Counted from the first letter of the stretch, positions 18,060 through 26,868 are shown. The stretch: 64,000 nucleotides of DNA from an uncultured Bacteroidales bacterium (GCA_902779845.1 CACZCZ010000029.1:1-64000); one strand, 5' to 3'. A program made the numbers and translations. The notes: generated by a model from the sequence alone, not told the origin.

Positions 18060-19076
18060 ATGATTGACTGGAGTAACCTGTCCTTCGGCTATATGCCGAC
18101 CGACTATAACGTCCGTTGCAACTACCACAACGGCAAGTGGGGTGAAATCGAAGTTCACTCCGAGGAGACAATCCCCATGAGCATGGCAGCCACCTGCCTG
18201 CACTACGGCCAGGAGGCCTTCGAGGGCCTGAAAGCCTATCGCTGCCCCGACGGCAAGGTCCGCATCTTCCGTCCCGAGCAGAACGCCGCCCGCCTGCAGT
18301 CCACCTGCCGCGGCCTCGTCATGCCCGAGCTGCCCACAGAGCTCTTCATCGAGATGGTGGAGAAGGTCGTGCGCCTCAACGAGCGCTTCATCCCGCCCTA
18401 CGAGAGCGGCGCCACCCTCTACATCCGTCCGCTGCTCATCGGCACCACAGCTCAGGTCGGCGTACATCCCGCCAGCGACTACCTCTTCCTGATCTTCGTG
18501 TCGCCCGTAGGTCCTTATTTCAAGGGCGGTTTCGCCACCAATCCTTATGTCATCACGCGTGACTACGACCGCTCCGCTCCCCTCGGCACCGGTTGCTACA
18601 AGGTCGGCGGCAACTACGCTGCCAGCCTGCGCGCCAACAAATGGGCCCATGAGCAGGGCTACAGCTGCGAGTTCTATCTCGACGCCAAGGAGAAGAAGTA
18701 CATCGACGAGTGCGGTGCTGCTAACTTCTTCGGCATCAAGAACAACACCTACGTGACGCCCCTGAGCAACAGCATCCTGCCCAGCGTCACCAACATGAGC
18801 CTGATGCAGGTCGCCGAAGACCTCGGTCTCACCGTGGAGCGTCGCCAGATTCCCCTTGAGGAACTCTCAACCTTCGAGGAAGCAGGCGCCTGCGGCACAG
18901 CAGCCGTCATCAGCCCCATCGAGCGCATCGACGACCCCGAGACAGGCCACAGCTACGTCTTCAGCAAGGACGGCAAGCCCGGCCCCATCTGCAGCAAGCT
19001 CTACCACCGCCTCATCGATATCCAGTACGGCATCGAGCCCGACATCCACGGCTGGACCAGGATTGTGATAGAGTAA
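18060..19076 (+). CDS. ilvE: branched-chain amino-acid aminotransferase
   Basis: The 338-residue fold-type IV PLP enzyme interconverts Leu, Ile and Val with their keto acids. GTGCYKVGGNYAASL places the PLP lysine at K181. YIRPLLIGT, the QVGVHPA segment and ECGAANFFGI are typical of the eukaryotic-like BCAT subgroup, whose length it matches. It is a single-gene unit with its own -7 element. No branched-chain leader peptide is visible upstream, unlike the aromatic genes. Confidence 0.93.
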   Translation: MIDWSNLSFGYMPTDYNVRCNYHNGKWGEIEVHSEETIPMSMAATCLHYGQEAFEGLKAYRCPDGKVRIFRPEQNAARLQSTCRGLVMPELPTELFIEMVEKVVRLNERFIPPYESGATLYIRPLLIGTTAQVGVHPASDYLFLIFVSPVGPYFKGGFATNPYVITRDYDRSAPLGTGCYKVGGNYAASLRANKWAHEQGYSCEFYLDAKEKKYIDECGAANFFGIKNNTYVTPLSNSILPSVTNMSLMQVAEDLGLTVERRQIPLEELSTFEEAGACGTAAVISPIERIDDPETGHSYVFSKDGKPGPICSKLYHRLIDIQYGIEPDIHGWTRIVIE

Positions 19077-19083
19077 AATCAAG

Positions 19084-19213
19084 ACCACAGATTACACAGA
19101 TTACACGGATTACGCTGATTCGGCACATGCGTAGCGTGCCGCTCTGGAATCTGTGAAATATAATTCCGTAAACCAGGGGATAAGCAATCTGTTTAATCTG
19201 TGCAATCTGTGGT
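19084..19213. repeat. inverted-repeat element, copy 1 (ACCACAGATT ends)
   Basis: The segment starts ACCACAGATTACACAGATTA and ends with the near reverse complement TAATCTGTGCAATCTGTGGT. It can fold into one long hairpin. A related copy is at 50784-50954. It fills the gap between ilvE and trmB, has no ORF, and looks MITE-like or REP-like. Confidence 0.75.
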
Positions 19214-19227
19214 GAAAAACAGAATCT

Positions 19228-20040
19228 ATGTCGAAAGGCAAGTTAGCGAAGTTCGCCGACATGGCGAGTTACCCTCACGTCTTCGAGTACCCCTATTCGG
19301 TAGTCGAAGACGTGCCGTTTGAGATGCGCGGCCGTTGGCGCCAGGACTTCTTCCACAACGACAACCCCATCGTGCTGGAGCTGGGCTGCGGCCGCGGCGA
19401 GTACGCTGTGGGGCTGGCGCGCCGCTACCCCGACCGCAACTTCATCGGCGTAGATATTAAAGGTTCGCGCATGTGGAGCGGTGCCACGGAGTCGCTGAAG
19501 GAAGGGCTGAAGAACGTTGCCTTCCTGCGCACGAACATCGAGATCATCGACCACTTCTTCGCCCCCGGCGAGGTGCAGGAGATCTGGCTCACCTTCTCCG
19601 ACCCGCAGATGAAGAAGGCCACCAAGCGCCTCACCTCCACCTACTTCCTCGCCCGCTACCGCCATTTCCTTGAGGACGGCGGCCTCATCCATCTCAAGAC
19701 CGACAGCAACTTCCTCTTCACCTACACCAAATACATGGTGGAGGCGAACCACCTGCCCGTGGAAGTCTGCACAGAAGACTTGTACGGCGACAAGAGCTAC
19801 AGCCCCACCCCCAACCTTGCCCGTCCTCAGCAGAGGACGGACAATTTAGAGGGGTCCTTAGACCTCTCCATCCGCACCTACTACGAACAGCAGTGGCTTG
19901 CCCGCGGCCTCAGCATCAAGTACCTCCGCTTCCGTCTCCCCGCTGAAGGTCCCCTCGTAGAGCCCGATGTCGAGATACCCCTCGACGACTACCGCAGCTA
20001 CAACCGCGACAAGCGCAGCTCCCTCATGACCAGCCGCTAA
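19228..20040 (+). CDS. trmB: tRNA (guanine-N7)-methyltransferase
   Basis: The 270-residue protein should methylate G46 of tRNA. The SAM-binding motif is [20 protein letters not shown] (about residues 50-69), followed by [12 protein letters not shown]. The family motif TFSDPQMKK (about 126-134) and HLKTDS are present. A loop near residues 198-213 ([13 protein letters not shown]) is encoded by a palindromic repeat also found in the U32 gene. Transcription probably comes from upstream or from within the inverted-repeat element. Confidence 0.9.
   Translation: MSKGKLAKFADMASYPHVFEYPYSVVEDVPFEMRGRWRQDFFHNDNPIVLELGCGRGEYAVGLARRYPDRNFIGVDIKGSRMWSGATESLKEGLKNVAFLRTNIEIIDHFFAPGEVQEIWLTFSDPQMKKATKRLTSTYFLARYRHFLEDGGLIHLKTDSNFLFTYTKYMVEANHLPVEVCTEDLYGDKSYSPTPNLARPQQRTDNLEGSLDLSIRTYYEQQWLARGLSIKYLRFRLPAEGPLVEPDVEIPLDDYRSYNRDKRSSLMTSR
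19821..19855. repeat. in-frame palindromic repeat in trmB
   Basis: CCGTCCTC and GAGGACGG form a perfect 8-bp stem (19821-19840), followed by TTTAGAGGGG. The same CAGAGGACGG...TTYAGAGGGG order is found in the U32 gene at 14170-14197. Confidence 0.6.
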
Positions 20041-20375
20041 CCGGCTTCCCCTCCCACTCCTCTTTCATCAGCTGCCCTTCGTCAGCTGTCCTTCACCTGT
20101 CCCCCATCACCAGCCGAGCTTCGTCTGTCGCCTCCGCTGCTACCATAACCGCAACAACTGTGTCCTCGATTTATATTTTATATTTTCTATTCTATATTCT
20201 ATATTTTCCATGCCATTCTCCACCCGCAATCGCTTACCACATTTTATTTCAACTAATTATGCAGGTGGACTGCATACAGTTTAGGTGGAGATATTCCATT
20301 CAGATATGCACATTTTGTAACAAACAACCCGTTATTTACACGAAAATCACTCTCCCTTGTGACTACAAAAATCAG
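20041..20375. other. gene-free stretch at the left edge of the accessory island
   Basis: There is no supported gene here. The first part is C/T-rich with repeated CATCAGCTGCCCTTCGTCAGC-like words. At 20171-20208 there is a low-complexity run of TATATTTTATATTTTC-like units. The rest is A/T-rich and leads into the 22-bp periodic tract. Confidence 0.5.
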
Positions 20376-20824
20376 TCCTTTGCGCAATAAGGTCAACTCC
20401 CTAACGCAACAAGGTCAAGTCCTTCATGCAACAAGGTCAAGTCCTTCATGCGACAAGGTCAAGTCCTTCATGCAATAAGGTCAAGACCTTCTGCCGAGTT
20501 CCACCGGTGGAACTCGTCATAAGACCAAGCTCCTTCGCCCTTAAGACCTTGCTCTTCTTGCCATAAGACCTTGCTCTTCCGAGTGGATCACCATGGTGGT
20601 CCACCCTACACCCTAAGGGTGTATCCATTTGCTCCATAGGGTTTCAGCCAAAAGGGTATAGGGTGTAGCCCTTTTCTCCATAGGGTTTCGGGCGAAACCC
20701 TATAAGCTGTAGCCATTTCCTTCCTACCCCTTCAGCTGAATCCATAAGGCGTGACAATTTTTCTCACCAATGATAAAACATTTTCTCACTAGTGAGAATT
20801 TATTTTCTCACCAGTGAGAAAAAC
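20376..20824. repeat. 22-bp periodic repeat tract with palindromes
   Basis: About 450 bp are organised on a 22-bp period in four blocks. Block A (20376-20485) is five units carrying AAGGTCAAGTCCTTCATGC. Block B (20520-20585) is three units starting TAAGACC. Block C (20615-20746) is six units, several starting TAGGGT. Block D (20759-20824) is three units starting TTTTCTCAC. Inside lie palindromes: 11-bp arms at 20495-20516 (around ACCGGT) and 20680-20703, and 8-9-bp arms at 20783-20798 and 20803-20822. A 22-base period rules out coding, and there are no CRISPR-like spacers. Confidence 0.8.
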
Positions 20825-21092
20825 AATAAGAGCTTGCTCTTGGTGTATGGACATCACTAGTGCCTCCAACTATGTGCAGGACAAGATTTAAGTTCCCTCA
20901 TCCATGAATCTTGAACCCGTCAGTAGGCTTATACCCTCGAAGATGGTTCGGAGATGGAAGAAGATGGTTCGGAGATGGAAGAAGAGGAGTAAACAAATTG
21001 CATTTATGTTTACAGGACTTCGCTGAATGGGCTTTTTTGTGCCAATTCATGAGAAATGCAGAATTTTCTTGTGCGCGTAAGGAAAAAATGTG
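20825..21092. other. gene-free stretch with a 21-bp duplication
   Basis: AAGAGC-TT-GCTCTT (20829-20842) is a small palindrome. A 21-bp unit beginning AGATGGTTCGGAGATGG is present twice (20941-20961, 20962-20982). The word AGTAGGCTTATACC (20922-20935) recurs at 23215 and, with one change, at 23897. The 21-bp unit and this word recur together after the first Fic gene, which suggests gene debris. Confidence 0.6.
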
Positions 21093-21100
21093 TACCTTTG
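21069..21100 (+). promoter_or_regulatory. promoter before the KilA-N remnant
   Basis: TTG (21069-21071), a 21-base spacer and TACCTTTG (21093-21100) match the Bacteroidetes promoter. It gives a 5' leader of about 155 bases ahead of the KilA-N start. Confidence 0.65.
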
Positions 21101-21187
21101 TGGTCGTGATGAAAGGACAATGAGTTCGCCGTGAGGCGCGAGTCCATCTTTCTCTGTTAGAAAGTATAGTTAAAGTCAAAAAAAACC

Positions 21188-21246
21188 GGGTTAGCCGTGC
21201 TTCTGTCGCGAGGGATAGCACGAGGAGCGAGACCTCGCACGGCTAC
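21188..21246 (+). promoter_or_regulatory. inverted repeat in the KilA-N 5' leader
   Basis: TAGCCGTGC (about 21191-21199) and GCACGGCTA (about 21237-21245) form a 9-bp stem. Inside it GCGAGG and CCTCGC offer an alternative stem that shares bases with the first. There is no tRNA-like T-arm or T-tract, so it is neither a tRNA nor a simple terminator. Its role is unknown. Confidence 0.5.
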
Positions 21247-21259
21247 AAGAAGAATAATC

Positions 21260-21496
21260 ATGGAGATTATGGCAAACAAGAATGTAATAACGGTAAAGGA
21301 CGTGAATATCCGGACAATGACGGTCAACGATATTGACTACATCTGCATTACCGATATCGCCCGACAAAAGAACGAGACCGAGCCTAAAGACGTGGTAAAG
21401 AACTGGATGCGCCAAAAGAACACCTTGGAGTATTTAGGACTTTGGGAGAGATTACACAACCCCAATTTTAAAGGGGTCGAATTCGACCCCCAATGA
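21260..21496 (+). pseudogene. truncated KilA-N domain gene
   Basis: The 78-residue product has the start of a KilA-N DNA-binding domain (DYICITDIARQKN, then KNWMRQKNTLEYLGLWE) and reaches FKGVEFD, where full-length relatives continue. The frame closes right after an 18-bp perfect palindrome (21473-21490) that encodes GVEFD. Directly downstream but out of frame, 21492-21518 encodes NESRKLLK and a stop, the same tail that follows the DUF1016 gene. The simplest reading is a deletion joining the palindrome to a foreign or native tail. ATG 21269 is an alternative start. Confidence 0.75.
21473..21490. repeat. 18-bp perfect palindrome at the KilA-N truncation
   Basis: GGGGTCGAA and its reverse complement TTCGACCCC abut without a loop. 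The palindrome is the last recognisable KilA-N coding sequence before the break. Confidence 0.8.
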
Positions 21497-21673
21497 AAGT
21501 AGGAAGCTGTTAAAGTAAAACGGAAAACTATAAGGAAATGGCAAAGGTATTTCAGATATTGGTTCTAAATAACACACTGGTTTCGCGCATCTTCATGTGT
21601 GAGAATCAGAGATGACCTCTTGAGGCTTGAAGAACTATCGGCGATTTCAGAACAGTAAATTTAAAAAAGATAT
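21497..21673. other. gap with tail debris
   Basis: The gap contains the out-of-frame NESRKLLK tail and an A/T-rich stretch. I see no intact gene. Confidence 0.5.
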
Positions 21674-22186
21674 ATGGACATACAGAAAATACAACAATAC
21701 AAATCAGCATTTGACCAAATAGCAAAGACGGTCAAGGACGACGATGACAATGCTATAGAGGTATGGTACGCCCGTGAACTCCAAGAGGTGCTTGGATACG
21801 CGCGGTGGGAGAATTTTATTGGCGCTATAGGCCGTGCTATAGAATCATGTAAAACACTGGGAATCAATATTGATGATCATTTTCGTGAGGTCACGAAAAT
21901 GATAGCTTTGGCCAAAGGCGCACAACGTGAAGTGCAGGACTTTATGCTCACCCGATATGCCTGCTATCTGATTGCTCAGAATGGTGATCCTAAGAAAGAA
22001 GAGATTGCTTTTGCCCAAAGCTATTTTGCCGTGCAAACCCGCAAGGCCGAACTCATAGAAGAACGTCTGAACGAGATTGCCCGTCTGAGCACCCGCGAGC
22101 GACTGCGCACATCAGAGAAACAGCGTCGTGTGGCAAAAGACGAGAAGGAAATGCAGAAGGAAACTCAGAAACTGCCAAAGAAATAA
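21674..22186 (+). pseudogene. truncated DinD-like gene
   Basis: The 170-residue product matches the N-terminal part of DNA-damage-inducible protein D (DinD; full length about 270-280 residues). It shows EVWYARELQEVLGYARWENF, then DFMLTRYACYLIAQNGDP and FAQSYFAVQTRKAELIEERL. DinD inhibits RecA-mediated strand exchange in E. coli. After TRERLRTSEKQ the conserved C-terminal half is missing and is replaced by about 20 Lys/Glu-rich residues. It may be a truncated protein that is still expressed or a pseudogene. The Fic gene follows after 15 bp. Confidence 0.7.
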
Positions 22187-22201
22187 AACAAGAAAAGATA
22201 C

Positions 22202-23200
22202 ATGACAGATTTACAAGAGAAATATAGTCAGGCAGACGAGAACAACCGAATACTATCTGCTTATCGTCCGCTGCCACCAGAGACGCTAAAGTCGCTGCGT
22301 GAATACTATCGTGTGGGGCTGACCTATACCAGTAATGCTCTGGAGGGCAACAGCCTGACTGAATCTGAAACCAAAGTGGTTATCGAGGACGGATTGACGA
22401 TAGAAGGCAAACCACTACGCGACCACTACGAGGCTGTTGGTCATGCGAAGGCTTACGATTACATTTACAATATCACCGAGAAAGATGGGTTGGCAGAAGA
22501 AGATATCCTCTGTCTGCATCGTCTTTTCTATCAGCAGATTGATTCAGAAAAGGCAGGCCACTACCGCAACGTGAAAGTATATATCAGCGGCAGTCGCTAT
22601 GCCGTTGCTGCAGTATCGAAAATCCCTGATGAGATGCAAAAACTTGTCAGGTGGTACAACGAAAACGAGAAGAAACTGCATCCTGTGGAACTGGCCGCAA
22701 CGTTGCACCAGCGTTTCGCGTTTATTCACCCATTCGTTGATGGTAACGGACGTGTGGCCCGTCTGTTGATGAATCTCGCTCTGTTGCGTAATGGCTATAC
22801 TATCGCAATCATTCCAGCTATCCTTCGTCACGAATATATCTATTCGCTCGAAACAGCTCATACCCGCCCAGAGGTGTTCGCCGACTTCATTGCCGACCGT
22901 TTGATAGCCACCCAACTCGACCTGCTAAGGCTGATGAGAGACGATGATACTGTAAATGATACTGTAAATGATACTGTAAAACGCACGAATACTTCCCTGT
23001 TGTCCAAAACTGAACAAGCGGTACTGGATGCTATTAGTACGCATCCCGATTACTCTTACGAACAACTGGCGGCAACTTGCGGCGTCTCGCGCCCAACCAT
23101 TGCCCGAACAGTCAAGTCACTACAGATTCATGGACACATATGTCGTGTCGGCTCTGATAAAACAGGTCATTGGGAGGTGATTAACGAAGTAAAACCCTGA
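22202..23200 (+). CDS. Fic family AMP-transferase with C-terminal winged helix
   Basis: The 332-residue protein carries the Fic motif HPFVDGNGRVAR with the catalytic His at H176, so it should transfer AMP (or a similar group) to a target protein. An inhibitory-helix motif SNALEGN (44-50) near the N-terminus fits class II self-inhibited Fic proteins, so no separate antitoxin is needed. The C-terminal region (YEQLAATCGVSRPTIARTVK) is a winged helix. Between the two domains is DTVNDTVNDTVK, encoded by a 12-bp direct repeat (22946-22981). It sits among truncated DNA-binding genes in the accessory island. Confidence 0.88.
   Translation: MTDLQEKYSQADENNRILSAYRPLPPETLKSLREYYRVGLTYTSNALEGNSLTESETKVVIEDGLTIEGKPLRDHYEAVGHAKAYDYIYNITEKDGLAEEDILCLHRLFYQQIDSEKAGHYRNVKVYISGSRYAVAAVSKIPDEMQKLVRWYNENEKKLHPVELAATLHQRFAFIHPFVDGNGRVARLLMNLALLRNGYTIAIIPAILRHEYIYSLETAHTRPEVFADFIADRLIATQLDLLRLMRDDDTVNDTVNDTVKRTNTSLLSKTEQAVLDAISTHPDYSYEQLAATCGVSRPTIARTVKSLQIHGHICRVGSDKTGHWEVINEVKP
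22946..22981. repeat. 12-bp direct repeat in the Fic linker
   Basis: GATACTGTAAAT is present three times in a row (the third copy ends differently). Because 12 is a multiple of 3, copy number changes would keep the frame and only lengthen the linker. Confidence 0.85.
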
Positions 23201-23325
23201 ATCCTGAAACCAAAAGTAGGCTTATACCTTCGGAGATGGTTTGGAGATAGATGAGGAAGAGAAGAGAAGAGAAGAGATGTAAACATGAATAATTACGAGA
23301 TAATAAAGAAAAATATGAAACGTTT

Positions 23326-23829
23326 ATGGCAAAAGATATTATTACGATAGATAATAACGAATATCAGCAATGGTTCCAGCACCTCTGCGAGGAGATAGAC
23401 CGGCAGCGGCTGAAAGCTGTAATGCAACTGAATGCTGCTACACTTCAGCACTACTGGTGGCTGGGCAACGATATTATTCAGAAGCAGAAGGAACAAGGCT
23501 GGGGTGCGAAAGTCATCGAACAACTTTCTGTTGATTTGCAGAAACGCTATGGCAGCGATAGCGGTTATTCCGCACGAAACCTTGGTTATATGAAGAGCTT
23601 TGCTGCAGAATATCCCGATTTTCCATTTTTGCAAGTGCCGCTTGCAAAATTACAGGAAAAGCCATTTTTGCAAGCACGACTTGCAAATTTTACCGTTTCA
23701 GCAGATGGCGAGTTTGTGCAAGTGCCACTTGCACAAATCACCTGGTATCACTTATCCACTTCAGATAAGGTGATGGAGGGACAGAGTACCACTGTCACGC
23801 CAATTGCAATTGGTAAATCTGCCCAATAA
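23326..23829 (+). pseudogene. truncated DUF1016 (YhcG-type) gene
   Basis: The 167-residue product has the N-terminal DUF1016 domain (LQHYWWLGNDIIQKQKEQGWG, then YSARNLGYMKSFA). The C-terminal PDDEXK nuclease domain of full-length YhcG-like proteins is absent. Where it should begin there are three hairpin repeats (23627-23737), then ITWYHL and an unrelated end. In the same frame beyond the stop, 23830-23901 encodes PPPKEELQRVLEDNESRKLLK-like sequence, so a single TAA also interrupts an older tail. I regard it as a deletion derivative. Confidence 0.75.
23627..23737. repeat. three hairpin repeats inside the DUF1016 gene
   Basis: TTTTGCAAG/CTTGCAAAA (23627-23649), TTTGCAAG/CTTGCAAA (23667-23687) and TTTGTGCAAG/CTTGCACAAA (23713-23737) each have a 5-base loop. 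They are read in frame as LQVPLAKL, LQARLANF and VQVPLAQI. They mark the point where the gene loses its nuclease domain. Confidence 0.85.
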
Positions 23830-23967
23830 TTTCCTCCGCCTCCAAAGGAAGAACTGCAACGAGTGCTGGAGGATAATGAAAGTAGGAAGCTGTTGAAGTA
23901 GGCTTATATCTTCTGTAAAGAATGAGTCAATTACTTAAAAAAGATTATTGAATGACTTTGATATAAT
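23830..23967. other. tail debris between DUF1016 and recQ
   Basis: It contains the NESRKLLK tail (23875-23901), nearly identical in DNA to 21492-21518, and another AGTAGGCTTATA word (23897). No promoter of clear consensus is seen before recQ. Confidence 0.55.
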
Positions 23968-26868
23968 ATGAATAACGTAGAGCAGATATTAAAGACCTAT
24001 TATGGGTATGATGAGTTCCGTCCTTTGCAGAGGGAAATCATTATGCACACAATTGGTGGTAGCGATTCGCTGGTGCTGATGCCTACAGGAGGAGGTAAGT
24101 CGATATGTTTCCAAATACCAGCCTTGATGATGGAAGGTACGGCTATAGTGGTTTCACCACTTATCTCGTTGATGAAGGATCAGGTGGAAGCACTACGCGC
24201 CAATGGTGTTGCGGCAGAGGCTCTGAACAGCGCCAATGATGAAACGGCTAACCGACAGATAGCGGAACGATGTCTGCGGGGTGATATTAAGCTGCTGTAT
24301 ATCTCGCCTGAGCGACTGATGACAGAATTGAGATGGATGCAAACCATGCTGAAAGTCTCGCTCTTTGCTATTGACGAGGCACATTGTATATCACAGTGGG
24401 GGCATGATTTCAGACCCGAATACACGCAGTTGGGCAATTTGCATGAACTGTTCCCCAATGTGCCTATTATGGCCCTCACGGCCACTGCCGATAAGATTAC
24501 CAAGACCGACATCATAGAACAGCTACACCTTCAGGAACCGGAAATCTTTATCAGCTCGTTTGACCGCCCTAACCTGAGTTTGGATGTTAGGCGTGGCTAT
24601 TCTGCAAAGGAGAAACTGCGTACTATACTTAATCTGATACGTCGCCATCGTGGCGAAAGTGGTATTATCTACTGTCTGGCTAAAAAAACTTGTGAGAAGC
24701 TGGCAGAGAAACTTCAGAAGGAAGGTGTATCAGTAGGTGTCTATCATGCAGGATTGCCTACGAATGAACGTAATCAGGTTCAAGAGGACTTTATCAACGA
24801 TCGCATTCAGGTGGTCTGTGCGACGATTGCCTTCGGAATGGGTATCGACAAGAGTAATGTGCGCTTCGTGGTTCACTATAACCTGCCCAAGAGTATTGAG
24901 AACTACTATCAGGAAATAGGGCGTGGAGGGCGTGACGGACTGCCTTGTGAAACTATCTTATTCTACAACATTGGAGATATTATCACATTGCAGCGTTTCG
25001 CAGAGGAAAGCGGACAGCGGGAAATCAATACAGAGAAACTGCAGCGTATGCAGGAATATGCCGAGGCTCAGGTCTGTCGCCGGCGTATTCTGCTGAACTA
25101 TTTTGGCGAGACGAGCGACAGGAGCTGTGGCAACTGTGATGTATGCCATACGCCTCCGCAGACATTTGACGGAACAGAACTCGTTCAAAAGGCTCTTTCA
25201 GCCATACTGAGGACGGGAGAACAGATTGGATTCACGCTGACGATAGATATTCTGCATGGCAACTTCTCACCAGAAGTTATGTCGCGTGGTTATAATCAGA
25301 TTAAGACCTTTGCTACTGGCAGGGATGTGCCAGTGAGAGACTGGCACGACTATCTGCTTCAAATGTTGCAGATGGGATTCATCGAAATTGCCTACAATGA
25401 AGACAGTCATCTGCATGTTACTCAACTTGGCCAAGATGTAGTTCATGGAAAAGCCAAAGTACAGCTCGTGGTTATTAGCCGTGAAGACTATAGCGTAAAA
25501 GCCCGCCGTAGTCGGATGATGGAAGAACAAGTCTCGGCAGTAATTAATAGTGACCAAAATGAGAATATGGAGTTATTTGAGCGATTGAAGGTGCTGAGAA
25601 AAGAAATAGCTGATGAAATTAATTATCCTGCATTTGTTGTGATGTCTGACAAGACGCTCCATGCGCTGGCTACCGATATGCCCACAACACTTTCCTCCTT
25701 TGGAAATACTTTTGGCATAGGTGAACACAAACGCGACACCTATGGTGAGCGATTTATTGCAGTTATTAAGCAATTTGCGCCAGCAAAGATAGAAATACCT
25801 GCCAAAGATGAAACTATTACGACCGTTTTGATAGAAGGTCCTAAAGAAGAGAAAGGAGAAGTTAGCGATACTACCGAGAGTTCCGTGGTGGGTACCAAGA
25901 AAAAGCCGAAAAATCGGATAATGATACAAGGAAAAACGTTTGATGTTGACTTGGAAATTTGGGATTCGATAGAATGGCGTAAGGTTTTGAAGGAGATAAC
26001 GGAGAAGGCTTATTGGAATTATAAGGGTAACCTTGTCATTCGTTTGAGTGATTATGTGGCTCCAGAGGCGATGCAACGTGAGCGGATTATCGCTACGCTC
26101 GGCCATCTTTTGAAAGAAGGATATAGTATGAATGTTGATGAGCAGGCTTGTGTTGTGAGGATTGCTCAGAAATACGATTACGATAGAGATGGACAAATAG
26201 TGGAACTCCCATCAGGTTCCTTCTTTGAGATTCTTTCTCGTTTCCGCTTGTTTGTGATTCAAAACAAACGCTTCCCCTTCATGGATGGCGACCATGATGA
26301 GATTGCACTAAGGAAGTGGCATAGGGAAATTGGACATGGACTGATGACGATTACAGATGAAGAAAAGATTCTGTTCGATAATCTGAGTACAGAGTTTGCC
26401 GACATTCCTAGGAATAGAAGTCAATTAGAAAAACTTGAAAAAAAAGACTCTGCGATCCCAACGGATAAAGTGTCTGTTGACCAAGAGGAAGACGTCGAAG
26501 AAGCAGAGATAGATAAAGATTTAGATGATCGTTCCAATTCAAAGAGTAAAAAGGCTCTCCCGCAAACCATACAAGACACTCTAGAGCTTGCCAAACAAGG
26601 ATATTCTCTTGAGACGATTGCACGGAAGCGCGAGTTGTCAGCTTATACTATCTCAGAACATCTTTCGATTCTTATTATGCGCGGATTGGTAGATGTGTTC
26701 GATTTCGTAGACCGCTATACATACACGCAGATTTCTAGCGTTATTCAGGATTTGCCTAAGGGCGCAACGTCGAAAAAAGTAAAGAGTAGGTGCCCTGAAG
26801 GGATTAAACGAAACACCATCCGAATGGTGATGGCTGACCATAAAAGAAAACAACAGGATACAGAATAA
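23968..26868 (+). CDS. RecQ family DNA helicase with long C-terminal extension
   Basis: The 966-residue protein is an ATP-dependent 3'-5' helicase. MPTGGGKS gives the Walker A Lys at K44. IDEAHCISQWGHDFRPEY carries the DEAH box and the RecQ aromatic loop, and a Q-box lies at FRPLQ (18-22). RQC zinc residues are in CRRRILLNYF...CGNCDVC. An HRDC-like region follows (LRKEIADEINYPAFVVMSDKTLH). The last 330 residues are extra: a mixed region, then an HTH (YSLETIARKRELSAYTISEHL) near residues 870-890. Normal RecQ is about 600-730 residues. It is more AT-rich than the flanking chromosome and probably acts in the island's own biology or in recombination. Confidence 0.9.
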   Translation: MNNVEQILKTYYGYDEFRPLQREIIMHTIGGSDSLVLMPTGGGKSICFQIPALMMEGTAIVVSPLISLMKDQVEALRANGVAAEALNSANDETANRQIAERCLRGDIKLLYISPERLMTELRWMQTMLKVSLFAIDEAHCISQWGHDFRPEYTQLGNLHELFPNVPIMALTATADKITKTDIIEQLHLQEPEIFISSFDRPNLSLDVRRGYSAKEKLRTILNLIRRHRGESGIIYCLAKKTCEKLAEKLQKEGVSVGVYHAGLPTNERNQVQEDFINDRIQVVCATIAFGMGIDKSNVRFVVHYNLPKSIENYYQEIGRGGRDGLPCETILFYNIGDIITLQRFAEESGQREINTEKLQRMQEYAEAQVCRRRILLNYFGETSDRSCGNCDVCHTPPQTFDGTELVQKALSAILRTGEQIGFTLTIDILHGNFSPEVMSRGYNQIKTFATGRDVPVRDWHDYLLQMLQMGFIEIAYNEDSHLHVTQLGQDVVHGKAKVQLVVISREDYSVKARRSRMMEEQVSAVINSDQNENMELFERLKVLRKEIADEINYPAFVVMSDKTLHALATDMPTTLSSFGNTFGIGEHKRDTYGERFIAVIKQFAPAKIEIPAKDETITTVLIEGPKEEKGEVSDTTESSVVGTKKKPKNRIMIQGKTFDVDLEIWDSIEWRKVLKEITEKAYWNYKGNLVIRLSDYVAPEAMQRERIIATLGHLLKEGYSMNVDEQACVVRIAQKYDYDRDGQIVELPSGSFFEILSRFRLFVIQNKRFPFMDGDHDEIALRKWHREIGHGLMTITDEEKILFDNLSTEFADIPRNRSQLEKLEKKDSAIPTDKVSVDQEEDVEEAEIDKDLDDRSNSKSKKALPQTIQDTLELAKQGYSLETIARKRELSAYTISEHLSILIMRGLVDVFDFVDRYTYTQISSVIQDLPKGATSKKVKSRCPEGIKRNTIRMVMADHKRKQQDTE

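Noticed and set aside
20376-20485. Possible CRISPR array
   Set aside because: Units are contiguous 22-bp copies with no unique spacers, and no cas genes are near.
20446-20637. Minus-strand small gene of 63 codons in the 22-bp tract
   Set aside because: The frame follows the repeats, whose period is not a multiple of three; no conserved protein is recognisable.
21188-21246. tRNA-like fold
   Set aside because: The stem looks like an acceptor arm, but there is no GTTCRA T-loop, no anticodon arm geometry and no CCA context.
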